Shown here piece after piece: positions 37,249 to 46,223 of a stretch of DNA of 64,000 bases; the first letter of the stretch is position 1; each line of letters begins with the position of its first letter. The stretch covers positions 1 to 64,000 of the forward strand of contig NZ_LXKA01000121.1 in assembly GCF_001645125.1 (NCBI RefSeq), in the 5' to 3' direction. The DNA is from Paraburkholderia ginsengiterrae. GTDB taxonomy: Bacteria > Pseudomonadota > Gammaproteobacteria > Burkholderiales > Burkholderiaceae. The position numbers and the translations under genes were made by a program. The notes beneath the pieces are model-generated. The model did no database searches. It had not been told where the DNA came from and saw only the letters and a list, made by a program, of their open reading frames with translations.

Positions 37249-37940
37249 ACAAGCCCTCACGATCGCGCCCGGCTCGCCGTGTGCGGACAAGCCTGAAGAC
37301 AGACCCGGCCACTCAGGGAGATGGGCCAGCGGGCGCCTTGCCCGCACCGCCTGCGCGGTCCACGCTCGTTGTGCGTCGGCGCGTGCTTGGTCTCGGCGTG
37401 GCGAGCGCATTGCTGGCCGGTTGCAGCATGCTCGACAAGCTGCCGCTGATCGGCTCGGCCAAAAAACCGCCGCCCGCGCCCGCGGCGCCACCGCCCGCGA
37501 GCCCGCCGCCACCGCAGCTCGTCGACGTCGCCCTCGAGGCCGCGCCCGGACTGAACCCCGATACGAGCGGGCGGCCGTCGCCGGTGGTGGTGCGCCTGTA
37601 TCAGCTGAAGTCGGCCGGCAAGTTTGCCAACGCCGATTTCTTCGCGCTGTTCGATCACGACGCCACTTTGCTCGGCGCCGACCTGCTGGCACGCGAGGAT
37701 CTCGACATCGCGCCGGCGGCGAATCGAACCGTCGTGCTGGAGCGCGCCAAAGACGCGCGGCAGTTCGCCGTGCTCGCGGCCTATCGCGATGTCGACTCGG
37801 CGCACTGGCGCGCGGTCGTCGACGTGTGGCCGGCGAACGTCAAGCGTTTCGACGTGCGGCTCGATGCGCTGGGCGTCGCGGTCACGCCGGCCGCCGCCGC
37901 GCCAGTCGACCACGCGGCGTCGCAGCCGAAGCCTTCGTAG
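37245..37940 (+). CDS. tssJ: T6SS outer-membrane lipoprotein TssJ
   Basis: A lipobox LLAGC (Cys60) follows a basic, hydrophobic signal (RRRVLGLGVASALLAGC). After a Pro-rich spacer comes the transthyretin-like TssJ domain (VDVALEAAPGLNPDTSGRPSPVVVRLYQLKSAGKFANADFFALF). TssJ anchors the TssM periplasmic domain to the outer membrane. As annotated from the ATG overlapping tagH, the protein carries ~40 residues before the signal peptide; an in-frame GTG at 37371 would give a normal lipoprotein and may be the true start. Confidence 0.9.
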   Translation: MNKPSRSRPARRVRTSLKTDPATQGDGPAGALPAPPARSTLVVRRRVLGLGVASALLAGCSMLDKLPLIGSAKKPPPAPAAPPPASPPPPQLVDVALEAAPGLNPDTSGRPSPVVVRLYQLKSAGKFANADFFALFDHDATLLGADLLAREDLDIAPAANRTVVLERAKDARQFAVLAAYRDVDSAHWRAVVDVWPANVKRFDVRLDALGVAVTPAAAAPVDHAASQPKPS

Positions 37941-38017
37941 CACGCATCGGTTGTGCCAGATAATCAGGAAACCGAACGTATTCGCTAATCGACGCCTAAC
38001 TGGAGTCACCACACGCG

Positions 38018-39352
38018 ATGTCCTGGAACAACAAAGTCATCTGGTCCGAGGGGATGTTTCTGCAACCGCAGCATCTCCAGCAGCACGACCGCTATCTGCA
38101 CGCGCTGGTCGAGTCGCGCGCGGCGGGGCTCAGGCCCTACGGCTGGGGCTTTACGACGCTCAGGCTCGACGACGCGCAGCTCGCGCTCGGCAAGCTGGCG
38201 ATTCGCGAGTGCGCGGGCGTGCTGCCCGACGGCACGCCGTTCGCGTTGTCCGCCGACGATGCGCCGCCGCCCGGCATCGACATTCCCGACGACGCCCGCA
38301 ACGCGCTGGTCGTGCTGGCATTGCCGGTGCGCCGCGCGGGCATACCGCGCGCCGCCGCCGCGCCCGCGGCTGACAGCTTCGCGCGCTACGGCACGGTCGA
38401 ATACGAAGTGACCGACAGCAACGCCGACGGCACCGGTGCCGCGCTCCTGCAGATCGGCAAGCTGCGCCTGAGGCTCGCGTTCGAATCCGAAGTGGTGAAC
38501 GCGCACGCGTGCCTCGGCGTCGCGCGCGTGATCGAGCGGCGCGCCGATAACCAGATCGTGCTCGATGCCGACTACGCACCACCTTGTCTGGACTTCCGCG
38601 TGGCGCCACGGCTCGCCGCTTTCGCCGATGAATTCACGGGCCTCCTGCGCCAGCGCGGCGAAGCGCTCGCGAGCCGGCTCACGGCGCCGGGCACTGGCGG
38701 CGCGGCGGAGATTCAGGACTTCCTGCTGTTGCAACTCATCAATCGCGCCGAGCCGCTGGTGAGCCATCTCGCGACGATGACGGGCCTGCATCCCGAGGAA
38801 CTGTATCGCGTGGCCGTGGCGCTGGCGGGCGAATTGTCCACCTTCTCGCAAGCGGGCAAACGGACCGCGCAGTATCCCGTGTACCGCCATGACCGGCTGG
38901 CAGACACCTTCATGCCGGTGATCGCCGATCTTCGGCAGTCGCTCAGCATGGTGATGGATTCGGCCGTCGTGCCGATTCCGCTCGAAGCCCGCAAGTTCGG
39001 CGTGCATGTCGCGGTCGTGGCCGACACGGAGCTGCTCCGATCCGCCACTTTCGTGCTGGCCGTCAACGCACAGATGCCCGCGGAAACGGTGCGCAACAGC
39101 TTCATGCAGCAGGTCAAGATCGGGCCGGTCGAAAGGATCCGCGACCTCGTCAATCTGCAGCTTCCCGGCATCGCGCTGCGCGCGCTGCCGGTCGCGCCCC
39201 GGCAGTTGCCGTTTCATGCCGGCTTCACGTACTACGAGCTCGACCGCGGCAACGATCTGTGGAAGCTGCTGCCGACCTCGGCAGGCTTCGCGATGCACGT
39301 GGCCGGGGATTTTCCAGGCCTGCAGCTGGCGCTCTGGGCCATCAGGAGGTAG
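38018..39352 (+). CDS. tssK: T6SS baseplate-membrane connector TssK (ImpJ)
   Basis: A 444-residue TssK with the invariant opening NKVIWSEGMFLQPQHLQQHDRYLHALVESRA. The PYGWGFTTLRLD segment follows, and LLQLINRAEPLVSHLATMTGLHPEELYRVAVALAGELSTFS lies in the helical middle. Trimeric TssK resembles phage receptor-binding proteins and joins the baseplate to TssL/TssM. The 77-base gap before it holds no recognised terminator. Confidence 0.97.
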   Translation: MSWNNKVIWSEGMFLQPQHLQQHDRYLHALVESRAAGLRPYGWGFTTLRLDDAQLALGKLAIRECAGVLPDGTPFALSADDAPPPGIDIPDDARNALVVLALPVRRAGIPRAAAAPAADSFARYGTVEYEVTDSNADGTGAALLQIGKLRLRLAFESEVVNAHACLGVARVIERRADNQIVLDADYAPPCLDFRVAPRLAAFADEFTGLLRQRGEALASRLTAPGTGGAAEIQDFLLLQLINRAEPLVSHLATMTGLHPEELYRVAVALAGELSTFSQAGKRTAQYPVYRHDRLADTFMPVIADLRQSLSMVMDSAVVPIPLEARKFGVHVAVVADTELLRSATFVLAVNAQMPAETVRNSFMQQVKIGPVERIRDLVNLQLPGIALRALPVAPRQLPFHAGFTYYELDRGNDLWKLLPTSAGFAMHVAGDFPGLQLALWAIRR

Positions 39353-39358
39353 CCGATC

Positions 39359-40699
39359 ATGAGTCGAGACGACATGGCCGCGGAGCAGGCCGCCACCTTT
39401 CTGGTGCCGCGTCCCGGCGGCAAGGGCGCCGCGCCCAACGCCAACACCCCCAACCCGGCGCCGGAAGCGCCGCCTGCGCCGACCTCGCGGCATGCGCCGG
39501 CTGAAGTGCCCATGTCCGGCGCGATCCACACCAGCGGGATCAATCCGCTGCTGCGCGCGGCCAACCCGTTGCTCGATCTGATCGTGCCGCTGCGCCATAT
39601 GTCGACGCACTCCGATCTGGAAGACCTGCGCCAGCGCCTGGTGGACGGCGTGCGCCGGTTCGAGAGCGAGGCGCGCGAGGCCAATCCAGGTCTCGAAGCG
39701 TTGTCGGCCGCGCGTTACGCGCTGTGCACGTTCCTCGACGAGACCGTGTCGAGCACACCGTGGGGCGGTGGCGGCGCGTGGTCGGGGCGCAGCCTGCTGA
39801 TCCTGTTTCATAACGAGGCGTCGGGCGGCGAGAAGTTCTTTCTGATCCTGCAACGGCTTGCACAGGACCCGCGCGCGAACCTCGACGTGCTCGAACTGAT
39901 GTACGTCTGTCTCGCGCTCGGCATGGAAGGGCGCTACCGCCTGATCGAAGGCGGCCGCGCGCAACTCGACGTCCTGCGCGAACGGCTGCTGGCAATGATT
40001 CGCGAACGACGCGGACCGGTCGAGCGGGACCTGTCGCCGCATTGGCAAGGCGTCGTCGACAAGCGCAATCCGCTGATGCGCCTGCTGCCGCTGTGGGTGC
40101 TCGCCGCACTGACCGGCGTGATCCTGATGGCGCTGCAACTGGCGTTCTCGATCAGCCTGAACCGCGCGTCCGACCCGGTGTTCGCCGCCTTGCACGGCGT
40201 CAAGACCGCGGTTGCCGAACCCGCGGCTCTGCGCAAGGCGGTGCCGTCCATCGAGCCCGCCAAGCCGCGTCTTGCGGCGTTCCTCGCACCGGAGATCGCC
40301 CAAGGGTTGGTTAGCGTGGCCGATTCGCCCGGCAAGTCGGTCATCACGTTGCATGGCGACGGCATGTTCAGTTCCGGCAGCGCGGATGTATCGAGCGGTT
40401 TCTATCCGCTGCTCAACCGGATCGGCGATGCGTTGAAGACGGTGCCCGGGCGCGTGGTGGTCGCAGGGCATACGGACGATCAGCGCATCGTGTCGGCGCG
40501 CTTTCCGTCGAACTGGCATCTGTCGCAAGCGCGGGCCGAGGCGGTCAAGCAGGTGCTCGCCGCCCGCACAGGTACGCCCGATCGCTTCGTAGCAGAAGGG
40601 CGCGGCGACACCGAGCCGCTCGTGCCGAACGACAGCGCCGCGAACCGCGCGCGCAACCGGCGTGTGGATGTGACGGTCTTTGCATCGGGGGCGCCGTGA
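39359..40699 (+). CDS. tssL: T6SS inner-membrane protein TssL with OmpA-type peptidoglycan-binding domain
   Basis: A 446-residue evolved TssL/DotU. A cytoplasmic hook domain (NPLLRAANPLLDLIVPLRHM...ARYALCTFLDETVSSTPWG...GGEKFFLILQRLAQDP) is followed by one transmembrane helix (~243-265, LWVLAALTGVILMALQLAFSI). The periplasmic OmpA-like domain has VVVAGHTDDQRI, LSQARAEAVKQVL and AEGRGDTEPLVPN...RNRRVDVTV. The domain should anchor the membrane complex to peptidoglycan without a separate TagL. Confidence 0.97.
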   Translation: MSRDDMAAEQAATFLVPRPGGKGAAPNANTPNPAPEAPPAPTSRHAPAEVPMSGAIHTSGINPLLRAANPLLDLIVPLRHMSTHSDLEDLRQRLVDGVRRFESEAREANPGLEALSAARYALCTFLDETVSSTPWGGGGAWSGRSLLILFHNEASGGEKFFLILQRLAQDPRANLDVLELMYVCLALGMEGRYRLIEGGRAQLDVLRERLLAMIRERRGPVERDLSPHWQGVVDKRNPLMRLLPLWVLAALTGVILMALQLAFSISLNRASDPVFAALHGVKTAVAEPAALRKAVPSIEPAKPRLAAFLAPEIAQGLVSVADSPGKSVITLHGDGMFSSGSADVSSGFYPLLNRIGDALKTVPGRVVVAGHTDDQRIVSARFPSNWHLSQARAEAVKQVLAARTGTPDRFVAEGRGDTEPLVPNDSAANRARNRRVDVTVFASGAP

Positions 40700-40751
40700 A
40701 CGCGGCATGCGCAGTGTCTTTTTCGTTCCACCTTTCGCCGGGTCATCTGTC

Positions 40752-43700
40752 ATGAAACGACTCTTTAGCTGGCTGACCCGGGCTTGGGTGCTCGCGTTCT
40801 TCGGCGCGCTCGCGCTGTCGCTGATAGTCTGGATAGATGGGCCGCTCGTGGCGTTCAACGGGCATGCGCCGCTCGAATCCGCGTCGAGCCGTTTGACCTT
40901 GATCGCGATTATTTTCGTGCTGTGGGCCGGGTTCTTTATCGTCAAATGGCTGATTGGAAGGCTGGCCAATCTGAAGCTCATGCAGAGCGTGGCGGCTCAG
41001 CCTGCTGCGGCTGCCGATGCCGATGCCGCAAACGCGGCGGGTGCGGCGGGCGCTTCGACGCCCGGCAACACACGCACGAGTGCCGAAGTGGCGGCACTCA
41101 ACCAGCGCTTCCAGGAAGCGCTCGCCGTGTTGCGCCAGGCGCGCGGCGGGCGCCGCTTCGGCGGCCAATATCTGTATCAGACGCCGTGGTACATGTTCGT
41201 CGGCGCGCCGGGTGCCGGCAAAACGACCGCGCTGGTCCATTCGGGCCTGAAATTTCCGCTCGCCGACAAGTTGGGCAGGGAGGCGATTCGCGGCATCGGC
41301 GGCACGCGCAACTGCGACTGGTGGTTCACCGACGAAGCCGTGCTGCTCGACACGGCAGGCCGCTACACCACGCAAGACAGCGATAGCGAAGCCGACAAGG
41401 CGGCGTGGACCGGCTTCCTGCAACTGCTGAAGAAGTACCGTCGGCGCCGGCCGATCAACGGCGTGATCGTCGCCGTGTCGGTGGCCGATCTGTTGCGGCA
41501 GACCGAGGCCGATCGCAAGCAGCAGGCGCAGTCCATTCGCGAGCGGATCAAGGAGTTGCACGAGCGCCTCGGCATCCGCTTCCCCATTTATGTGCTGGTC
41601 ACCAAGTGCGATCTGCTGGCGGGTTTCGTCGAGTTCTTCGACGACCTTGGCCGCGATGAACGCGCGAGCGTGCTGGGCATGACGTTTCCGGTGGCCGAGG
41701 CGGCCAGCGTGGATCAGCTGCTGAGTGCGTTCCCCGCCGAATTCGATGCGCTGGAAGCGCGTTTGCAGACGCGTGTGCTCGATCGTCTGCAAGCAGAGCG
41801 GGACGTTCGGCGGCGCGCGTTGATCTATGGTTTTCCGCAGCAACTGGCGTCGTTGCGCGATCTGCTGGGCGGCTTTCTGGGCGACGTGTTCCAGTCGAGC
41901 CGCTACGAGGAAAACGCGTTGTTGCGCGGCGTGTATTTCACGAGCGGCACGCAGGAAGGCAGCCCGATCGATCGCGTGATGGGCGCGCTCGCGGCGAGCT
42001 TCGGCGTCGACCGTCAGGTGCTGGTCGCGAATACCGCGAGCGGCCGGAGCTATTTCATCACGCGGCTGTTGCGCGACGTGCTGTTCCAGGAGTCGGGCCT
42101 CGCGGGCGCGGACCTGCGCGTCGAGCGCCGTCGCGCATGGCTGCAGCGAGGTGCTTGGGTGCTGGCCGCGGTGCTGATCTTGTTGGTTGCGGCCGGTCTC
42201 ATCACGAGTTATGTGAGGAACAAGGCTTATGTGAACGAGGTGTCGTTGCAGGTCGCGTCGATCGATGCGCAGGCGCGCAACCTCGTACCCGACGCGGGCG
42301 TGGCGAGCGTGCTGCCGCTGCTCGATGCGGCCCGTGCGATACCCGGCGGTTACGCGGACCGTATGGGCGGTGCGCCGTTTCTGATGACCATGGGCCTGTA
42401 TCAAGGCGACAAGCTCGGCTCGGCCGCGCAAGCGCTGTATCAGCGGCTGTTGCGTCAGACGCTGCTGCCGCGCCTCGTCGGCCGTCTCGAGGACCAACTG
42501 CGGCGTGGCGATGCCAACAATCCGCAGTACCTGTACGAGACGTTGCGGGTCTACCTGATGCTGGGCGATCCGCGCCATTTCGACGCCGACTCGGTGGCGG
42601 GCTGGGCCGATTACGACTGGAGCCGCAATCTCGCCGGCCGTCTGACCGACGACCAGCGCAAGGATTTGTCCGCGCACATGGCCGCGCTGCTCGAGCATGT
42701 CGAGGACGACGGCCCGGTGACCCTCGACGGCGATCTGGTTGCCTCGACGCGCGCGGCGCTCGCGCGGGTTCCGCTGCAACAGCGGGTCTATGCGTCGCTG
42801 CTGCGCGGTCTGCAACGCACGGGTTTGCCGGACGTGTCGCTGGCGAGCGCGGCCGGACGGGACGCGGCGCTCGTGTTCGTGCGCAAGAGCGGCGAACCGT
42901 TGACGCGCGGTGTGCCGGGGCTCTATACCCGCGATGGCTACCGGCAGTTCCTCGCGCATCGCGATCTCGCGGTGGCCGGTGTCGTCAAGGACAACTGGAT
43001 TCTCGGCAAGGACGAGGCAGTCACCGATCCCGCGGCGATCGAGCAATTGAATGCTCAGGTTCTCGAACTGTATTACGACGACTATATCCGGCGCTGGGAC
43101 GCGTTTCTGTCCGATGTCGGCATTGTGCCGTTCCGCGATCTCGATCAGGCGGCGCGGGTGGTGAACCTGCTCGCGCAGCCCACCTCGCCGCTGAAAAAAT
43201 TCCTCGTCACGGCTACCAACGAAACCACGCTCTCCGGCGTGAAGCAGGGGAGCCTCGTCGACTCGGCGAAAAGCAAGCTCGACAGCGTCAAGCAGAAACT
43301 CGAGAGCGCGCTCGCTTCCGCCGACGACGCCGCGCCGGCCACCGCGGCCGCGCCGGTGCAGAATCCGGTCGATCTGCATTTCGAGGCCCTGCATCAAATG
43401 GCGGCGGCGGGCGCGGGCGGCGTGTCACCGCTGGATGCACAACTTGCTTCGCTTAACGAAGTATTCGTCTACCTCGATGCCGCCAACACCGCGAGGCGTC
43501 AGGGCGCGCCCGCGCCGGCGTCGGATGCGCTGACGAAGCTGAAGCAGGGCGCCGAAGGCAAACCCGCGCCGCTCGCCGCCATGCTGACGGGGGTGGCGGA
43601 TTCGGGTTCGTCGCTGACGCTCGGCAGCGAACGCGGCAGGTTGAGTTCGCTATGGATCGCGAATGTAGCGTCGTTCTGCCATCAGGCCATCGACGGCCGT

Positions 43701-44339
43701 TATCCGCTCGTGCGCAACGCGGCGGATGCCGTGACCCAGGAAGACTTCGGCCGCGTGTTCGCGCCGGGCGGGTTGATCGACGACTTCTTCCAGCACAATC
43801 TGCTGCCGTACGTCGACACGTCGAGAACGCGCTGGACATGGCGTCCGTTCGGCAACGTGTCGCTCGGCATTCCGGACGATGTACTCGCGCAGTTCCAGCG
43901 TGCCGCGAAGATCCGCGATGCGTTCTTCGCGGGCGGCGGCAAGATGGCCTCGGCGCGCTTCGAGCTGAAGCCTGTCACGATGGACCCCGCCGTCACGCAA
44001 TTTACGCTGGATCTCGACGGGCAGACGCTCACTTACGGCCACGGCCCGACGCGTTCGACGGCGTTCCAGTGGCCGGGCGGCAAGGTGTCGAGCACGGTGC
44101 GCGTCGACTTTGCGCCGCCGGGCGCGGCGGGCACGAGCGGCTACTCGACGGACGGCCCGTGGGCATGGTTCAGGATGATCGACAAGGGCGTGCTGGAGCC
44201 GACCGCGCAGCGCGACCGCTATAACCTGACGCTGGATCTGGACGGCCGGAAGGTCACGCTCGAGCTGCGCGCGAGCAGCGTAGTGAATCCGTTCAACCTC
44301 GACGCGCTGACCCAGTTCCGCTGTCCGGCAAAGCTATGA
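40752..44339 (+). CDS. tssM: T6SS inner-membrane protein TssM (IcmF/ImpL)
   Basis: A 1195-residue IcmF protein. Two N-terminal transmembrane helices (~8-30 and ~45-65) are followed by a cytoplasmic GTPase-like domain with an intact Walker A GAPGAGKTT (~153) and DTAGRY. A third helix (~468-490, WVLAAVLILLVAAGLITSYV) leads to a long periplasmic domain ending in the VasK-type C-terminus that contacts TssJ. Starts at 40680 and 40707 are possible, but MKRLFSWLTRAW at 40752 is the usual beginning. Its stop overlaps the tagF start in ATGA. Confidence 0.96.
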   Translation: MKRLFSWLTRAWVLAFFGALALSLIVWIDGPLVAFNGHAPLESASSRLTLIAIIFVLWAGFFIVKWLIGRLANLKLMQSVAAQPAAAADADAANAAGAAGASTPGNTRTSAEVAALNQRFQEALAVLRQARGGRRFGGQYLYQTPWYMFVGAPGAGKTTALVHSGLKFPLADKLGREAIRGIGGTRNCDWWFTDEAVLLDTAGRYTTQDSDSEADKAAWTGFLQLLKKYRRRRPINGVIVAVSVADLLRQTEADRKQQAQSIRERIKELHERLGIRFPIYVLVTKCDLLAGFVEFFDDLGRDERASVLGMTFPVAEAASVDQLLSAFPAEFDALEARLQTRVLDRLQAERDVRRRALIYGFPQQLASLRDLLGGFLGDVFQSSRYEENALLRGVYFTSGTQEGSPIDRVMGALAASFGVDRQVLVANTASGRSYFITRLLRDVLFQESGLAGADLRVERRRAWLQRGAWVLAAVLILLVAAGLITSYVRNKAYVNEVSLQVASIDAQARNLVPDAGVASVLPLLDAARAIPGGYADRMGGAPFLMTMGLYQGDKLGSAAQALYQRLLRQTLLPRLVGRLEDQLRRGDANNPQYLYETLRVYLMLGDPRHFDADSVAGWADYDWSRNLAGRLTDDQRKDLSAHMAALLEHVEDDGPVTLDGDLVASTRAALARVPLQQRVYASLLRGLQRTGLPDVSLASAAGRDAALVFVRKSGEPLTRGVPGLYTRDGYRQFLAHRDLAVAGVVKDNWILGKDEAVTDPAAIEQLNAQVLELYYDDYIRRWDAFLSDVGIVPFRDLDQAARVVNLLAQPTSPLKKFLVTATNETTLSGVKQGSLVDSAKSKLDSVKQKLESALASADDAAPATAAAPVQNPVDLHFEALHQMAAAGAGGVSPLDAQLASLNEVFVYLDAANTARRQGAPAPASDALTKLKQGAEGKPAPLAAMLTGVADSGSSLTLGSERGRLSSLWIANVASFCHQAIDGRYPLVRNAADAVTQEDFGRVFAPGGLIDDFFQHNLLPYVDTSRTRWTWRPFGNVSLGIPDDVLAQFQRAAKIRDAFFAGGGKMASARFELKPVTMDPAVTQFTLDLDGQTLTYGHGPTRSTAFQWPGGKVSSTVRVDFAPPGAAGTSGYSTDGPWAWFRMIDKGVLEPTAQRDRYNLTLDLDGRKVTLELRASSVVNPFNLDALTQFRCPAKL

Positions 44340-45064
44340 ACGCCACGTTCGATACACCCGGTTTCTTCGGCAAGGCGGTCACGCATGGGGACTTTCTGTC
44401 GCGCCGCTTGCCCGCCGATTTTCTCGACGCCTGGGACGAGTGGCTACAGCGCGGGCTGCACGCGAGCCGTCAACGTCTGCGTGAAACCTGGCTGGCTGCG
44501 TATCTGACCAGTCCTGTATGGCGTTTCGCGGTGGGACGGCATGTGTGTGGCGAACGGGCGTGGGCAGGCGTGATGATGCCTGGCATGGACCGCGTCGGGC
44601 GCTATTTTCCGTTGACTATAGCCGCGGGCTGCGACGCGGAATTCGATCTTGCGGACTGGCTCGGTGTGAGCGGTGCGTGGTACGACCGTCTCGAAGAACT
44701 TGCACGTTCGACGCTCGACGAACGATTTCAGGTCGATGCGCTCGACGCGTCGCTTGAAGAGTTGATCGCGCCTGCCGTGCTGATGGCAAGCGACGTCTAC
44801 GCCGCGTTGTGCTACCCGCTCGGATCGATTTCGAACGACATGCTCACCGAAGCCGCTCGCAAGCTGACGCTGGATCAGGCCGCTTCAGGCTTGCGTCGAC
44901 GCAGTTGCTGGTGGAGCGAGGGCGCCGAGTCGGCCGGATGTGTGCTGCTGTCGTGTCCCGGACTGCCCGATGAGCAGCGCTTCTGCGCGCTCATCGACGC
45001 GGGATGGCAGGAGTCCGGTTGGCGTGTGTTGAGCGAAGAGAGGGCGTTGCCGCCGGCCTGGTGA
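44336..45064 (+). CDS. tagF: T6SS-associated regulator TagF (ImpM)
   Basis: A 242-residue TagF/ImpM: FFGKAVTHGDFLSRRLPADFLDAWDEWLQRGL, SPVWRFAVGRHVCGERAWAGVMMPGMDRVGRYFPLTIAA and a C-terminal CWWSEGAESAG segment. TagF is a post-translational brake on T6SS assembly in species with a threonine-phosphorylation pathway, by sequestering the FHA protein. It is the last gene of the operon, translationally coupled to tssM and convergent with the phosphatase gene 26 bases away. Confidence 0.94.
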   Translation: MNATFDTPGFFGKAVTHGDFLSRRLPADFLDAWDEWLQRGLHASRQRLRETWLAAYLTSPVWRFAVGRHVCGERAWAGVMMPGMDRVGRYFPLTIAAGCDAEFDLADWLGVSGAWYDRLEELARSTLDERFQVDALDASLEELIAPAVLMASDVYAALCYPLGSISNDMLTEAARKLTLDQAASGLRRRSCWWSEGAESAGCVLLSCPGLPDEQRFCALIDAGWQESGWRVLSEERALPPAW

Positions 45065-45090
45065 ACTGGCAAGGTGTCAGCGTCCCGGCG

Positions 45091-46029
45091 CTACGCGTCG
45101 AACCACACCAGCACGACGGTGACGTTGTCCTTGCCGCCGTGCTGCTTGGCAAGCTCCACGAGTTGCGCGCTGCACGCGGCGAGCGACTCCGGCGCGGTTT
45201 GGCGCAACACGTCGGCGATCTGGTTGTCGGCGAGCATGCCGTGCAGACCGTCCGAGCACAGCAGATAAAGATCGCCAGGCCTCGCGGTGAGACGGTGCAC
45301 CTCCGGCTCCACCAGCGGCGACGGACCGATGGCCTGCAGCAACTCGTTGCGTGCCGGCAGATTGATGGTGATGCCCGCTTCGAGCGCCTGCTGATAGAGC
45401 GTCTGATCGCGTGTGATCTGCAGCATGCGGCCCTCGCGCCAGCGGTACAGGCGGCTGTCTCCGACATGAAACGCCACCATCGTCGCCGTGTTCGGCTGGC
45501 GCCAGAGGCCGGTCATGGTCGTGCCCATGCCGCGCCCGTCCGCGCGCCTGTCGCTGAGGTTCATTGCATACAGATGGTCGTTGACGTGTTCGACCGCGCG
45601 CGTTGTGGCGGTGACCACCGGGTGCGGTGCCTGCGGCGCGGTGCCGTCGGACTTGACCGAATAGCGGCCGGGCAGGGTGGCGTCCGGGTCCTCGCGCGGG
45701 CCGGACGCAAACGCGTGCGGGTCGAGTTCCGCGATGCATTGATGCATCAGCACCAGCGCCTCGGCACTGGCGACTTCGCCGGCATCGTGACCGCCCATGC
45801 CGTCGCAGACGATGGCGAGGCCAAGCGCTTCGTCGATCAGGAAACCGTCTTCGTTGTTGCGGCGCACGAGTCCAATGTCGGACAGGCCGAATGCATAGCC
45901 CGTGGCGAGCCGGTAGGTCTGACTGGACGAAGTGGCTTTCAAGTGGGTCGTGGCGGTTGTGCTTCGATTCAGTGCGCGGCCATAAAGGCGGACGTAGCGA
46001 AAAACACCGTATTTCAGGCCATTATCCAT
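45091..46029 (-). CDS. pppA: PP2C-family Ser/Thr phosphatase (PppA/Stp-like)
   Basis: A 312-residue PPM/PP2C phosphatase with the metal-binding motifs SDIGLVRRNNEDGF, VCDGMGGHDAGEVAS, MGTTMTGL, LLCSDGLHGML and GKDNVTVVLVW, so it should be active. About 45 residues precede the fold. The expected role is to reverse PpkA phosphorylation of TagH and shut the T6SS down. It is the only T6SS gene on the minus strand, tail-to-tail with tagF and separately transcribed; a heptamer pair lies 30 bases upstream of its start, but in the opposite orientation. Confidence 0.93.
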   Translation of the reverse strand: MDNGLKYGVFRYVRLYGRALNRSTTATTHLKATSSSQTYRLATGYAFGLSDIGLVRRNNEDGFLIDEALGLAIVCDGMGGHDAGEVASAEALVLMHQCIAELDPHAFASGPREDPDATLPGRYSVKSDGTAPQAPHPVVTATTRAVEHVNDHLYAMNLSDRRADGRGMGTTMTGLWRQPNTATMVAFHVGDSRLYRWREGRMLQITRDQTLYQQALEAGITINLPARNELLQAIGPSPLVEPEVHRLTARPGDLYLLCSDGLHGMLADNQIADVLRQTAPESLAACSAQLVELAKQHGGKDNVTVVLVWFDA

Positions 46030-46058
46030 GAACCCTTACCGGCGTCAACTTAGGACCC

Positions 46059-46076
46059 GGAAACGCTTGGGGAACG
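46059..46076 (+). promoter_or_regulatory. Heptamer pair upstream of the phosphatase gene
   Basis: GGAAACG (46059-46065), CTTG, GGGAACG (46070-46076): the same 11-bp spacing as at the other three sites. Relative to pppA it is reversed, and nine bases after it only TAGGGT is found, a poor -10. It lies inside an imperfect inverted repeat (GGACCC 46053-46058 with GGGTCC 46079-46084). It may be an operator acting differently, or chance. Confidence 0.4.
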
Positions 46077-46160
46077 TTGGGTCCCTAGGGTGTGTGGCGG
46101 TGAGGTGTCGACGTTGTGAGGCGCTGGGCTCATGCCTAAGGCGGTTGGACTGTTGCTGCC

Positions 46161-46196
46161 GTCGGGCGGCATGAGGAAGACTCACGCCGCCCGGAC
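46161..46196 (-). terminator. Hairpin after the acyl-CoA dehydrogenase operon
   Basis: GGGCGGC (46164-46170) pairs with GCCGCCC (46186-46192), extended by GTC/GAC with one bulge, 30 bases beyond the stop of the minus-strand gene at 46224. No T-run follows on the minus strand. Confidence 0.45.
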
Positions 46197-46223
46197 GCCT
46201 TGCGCGTGATTGACTCGTGTGGC

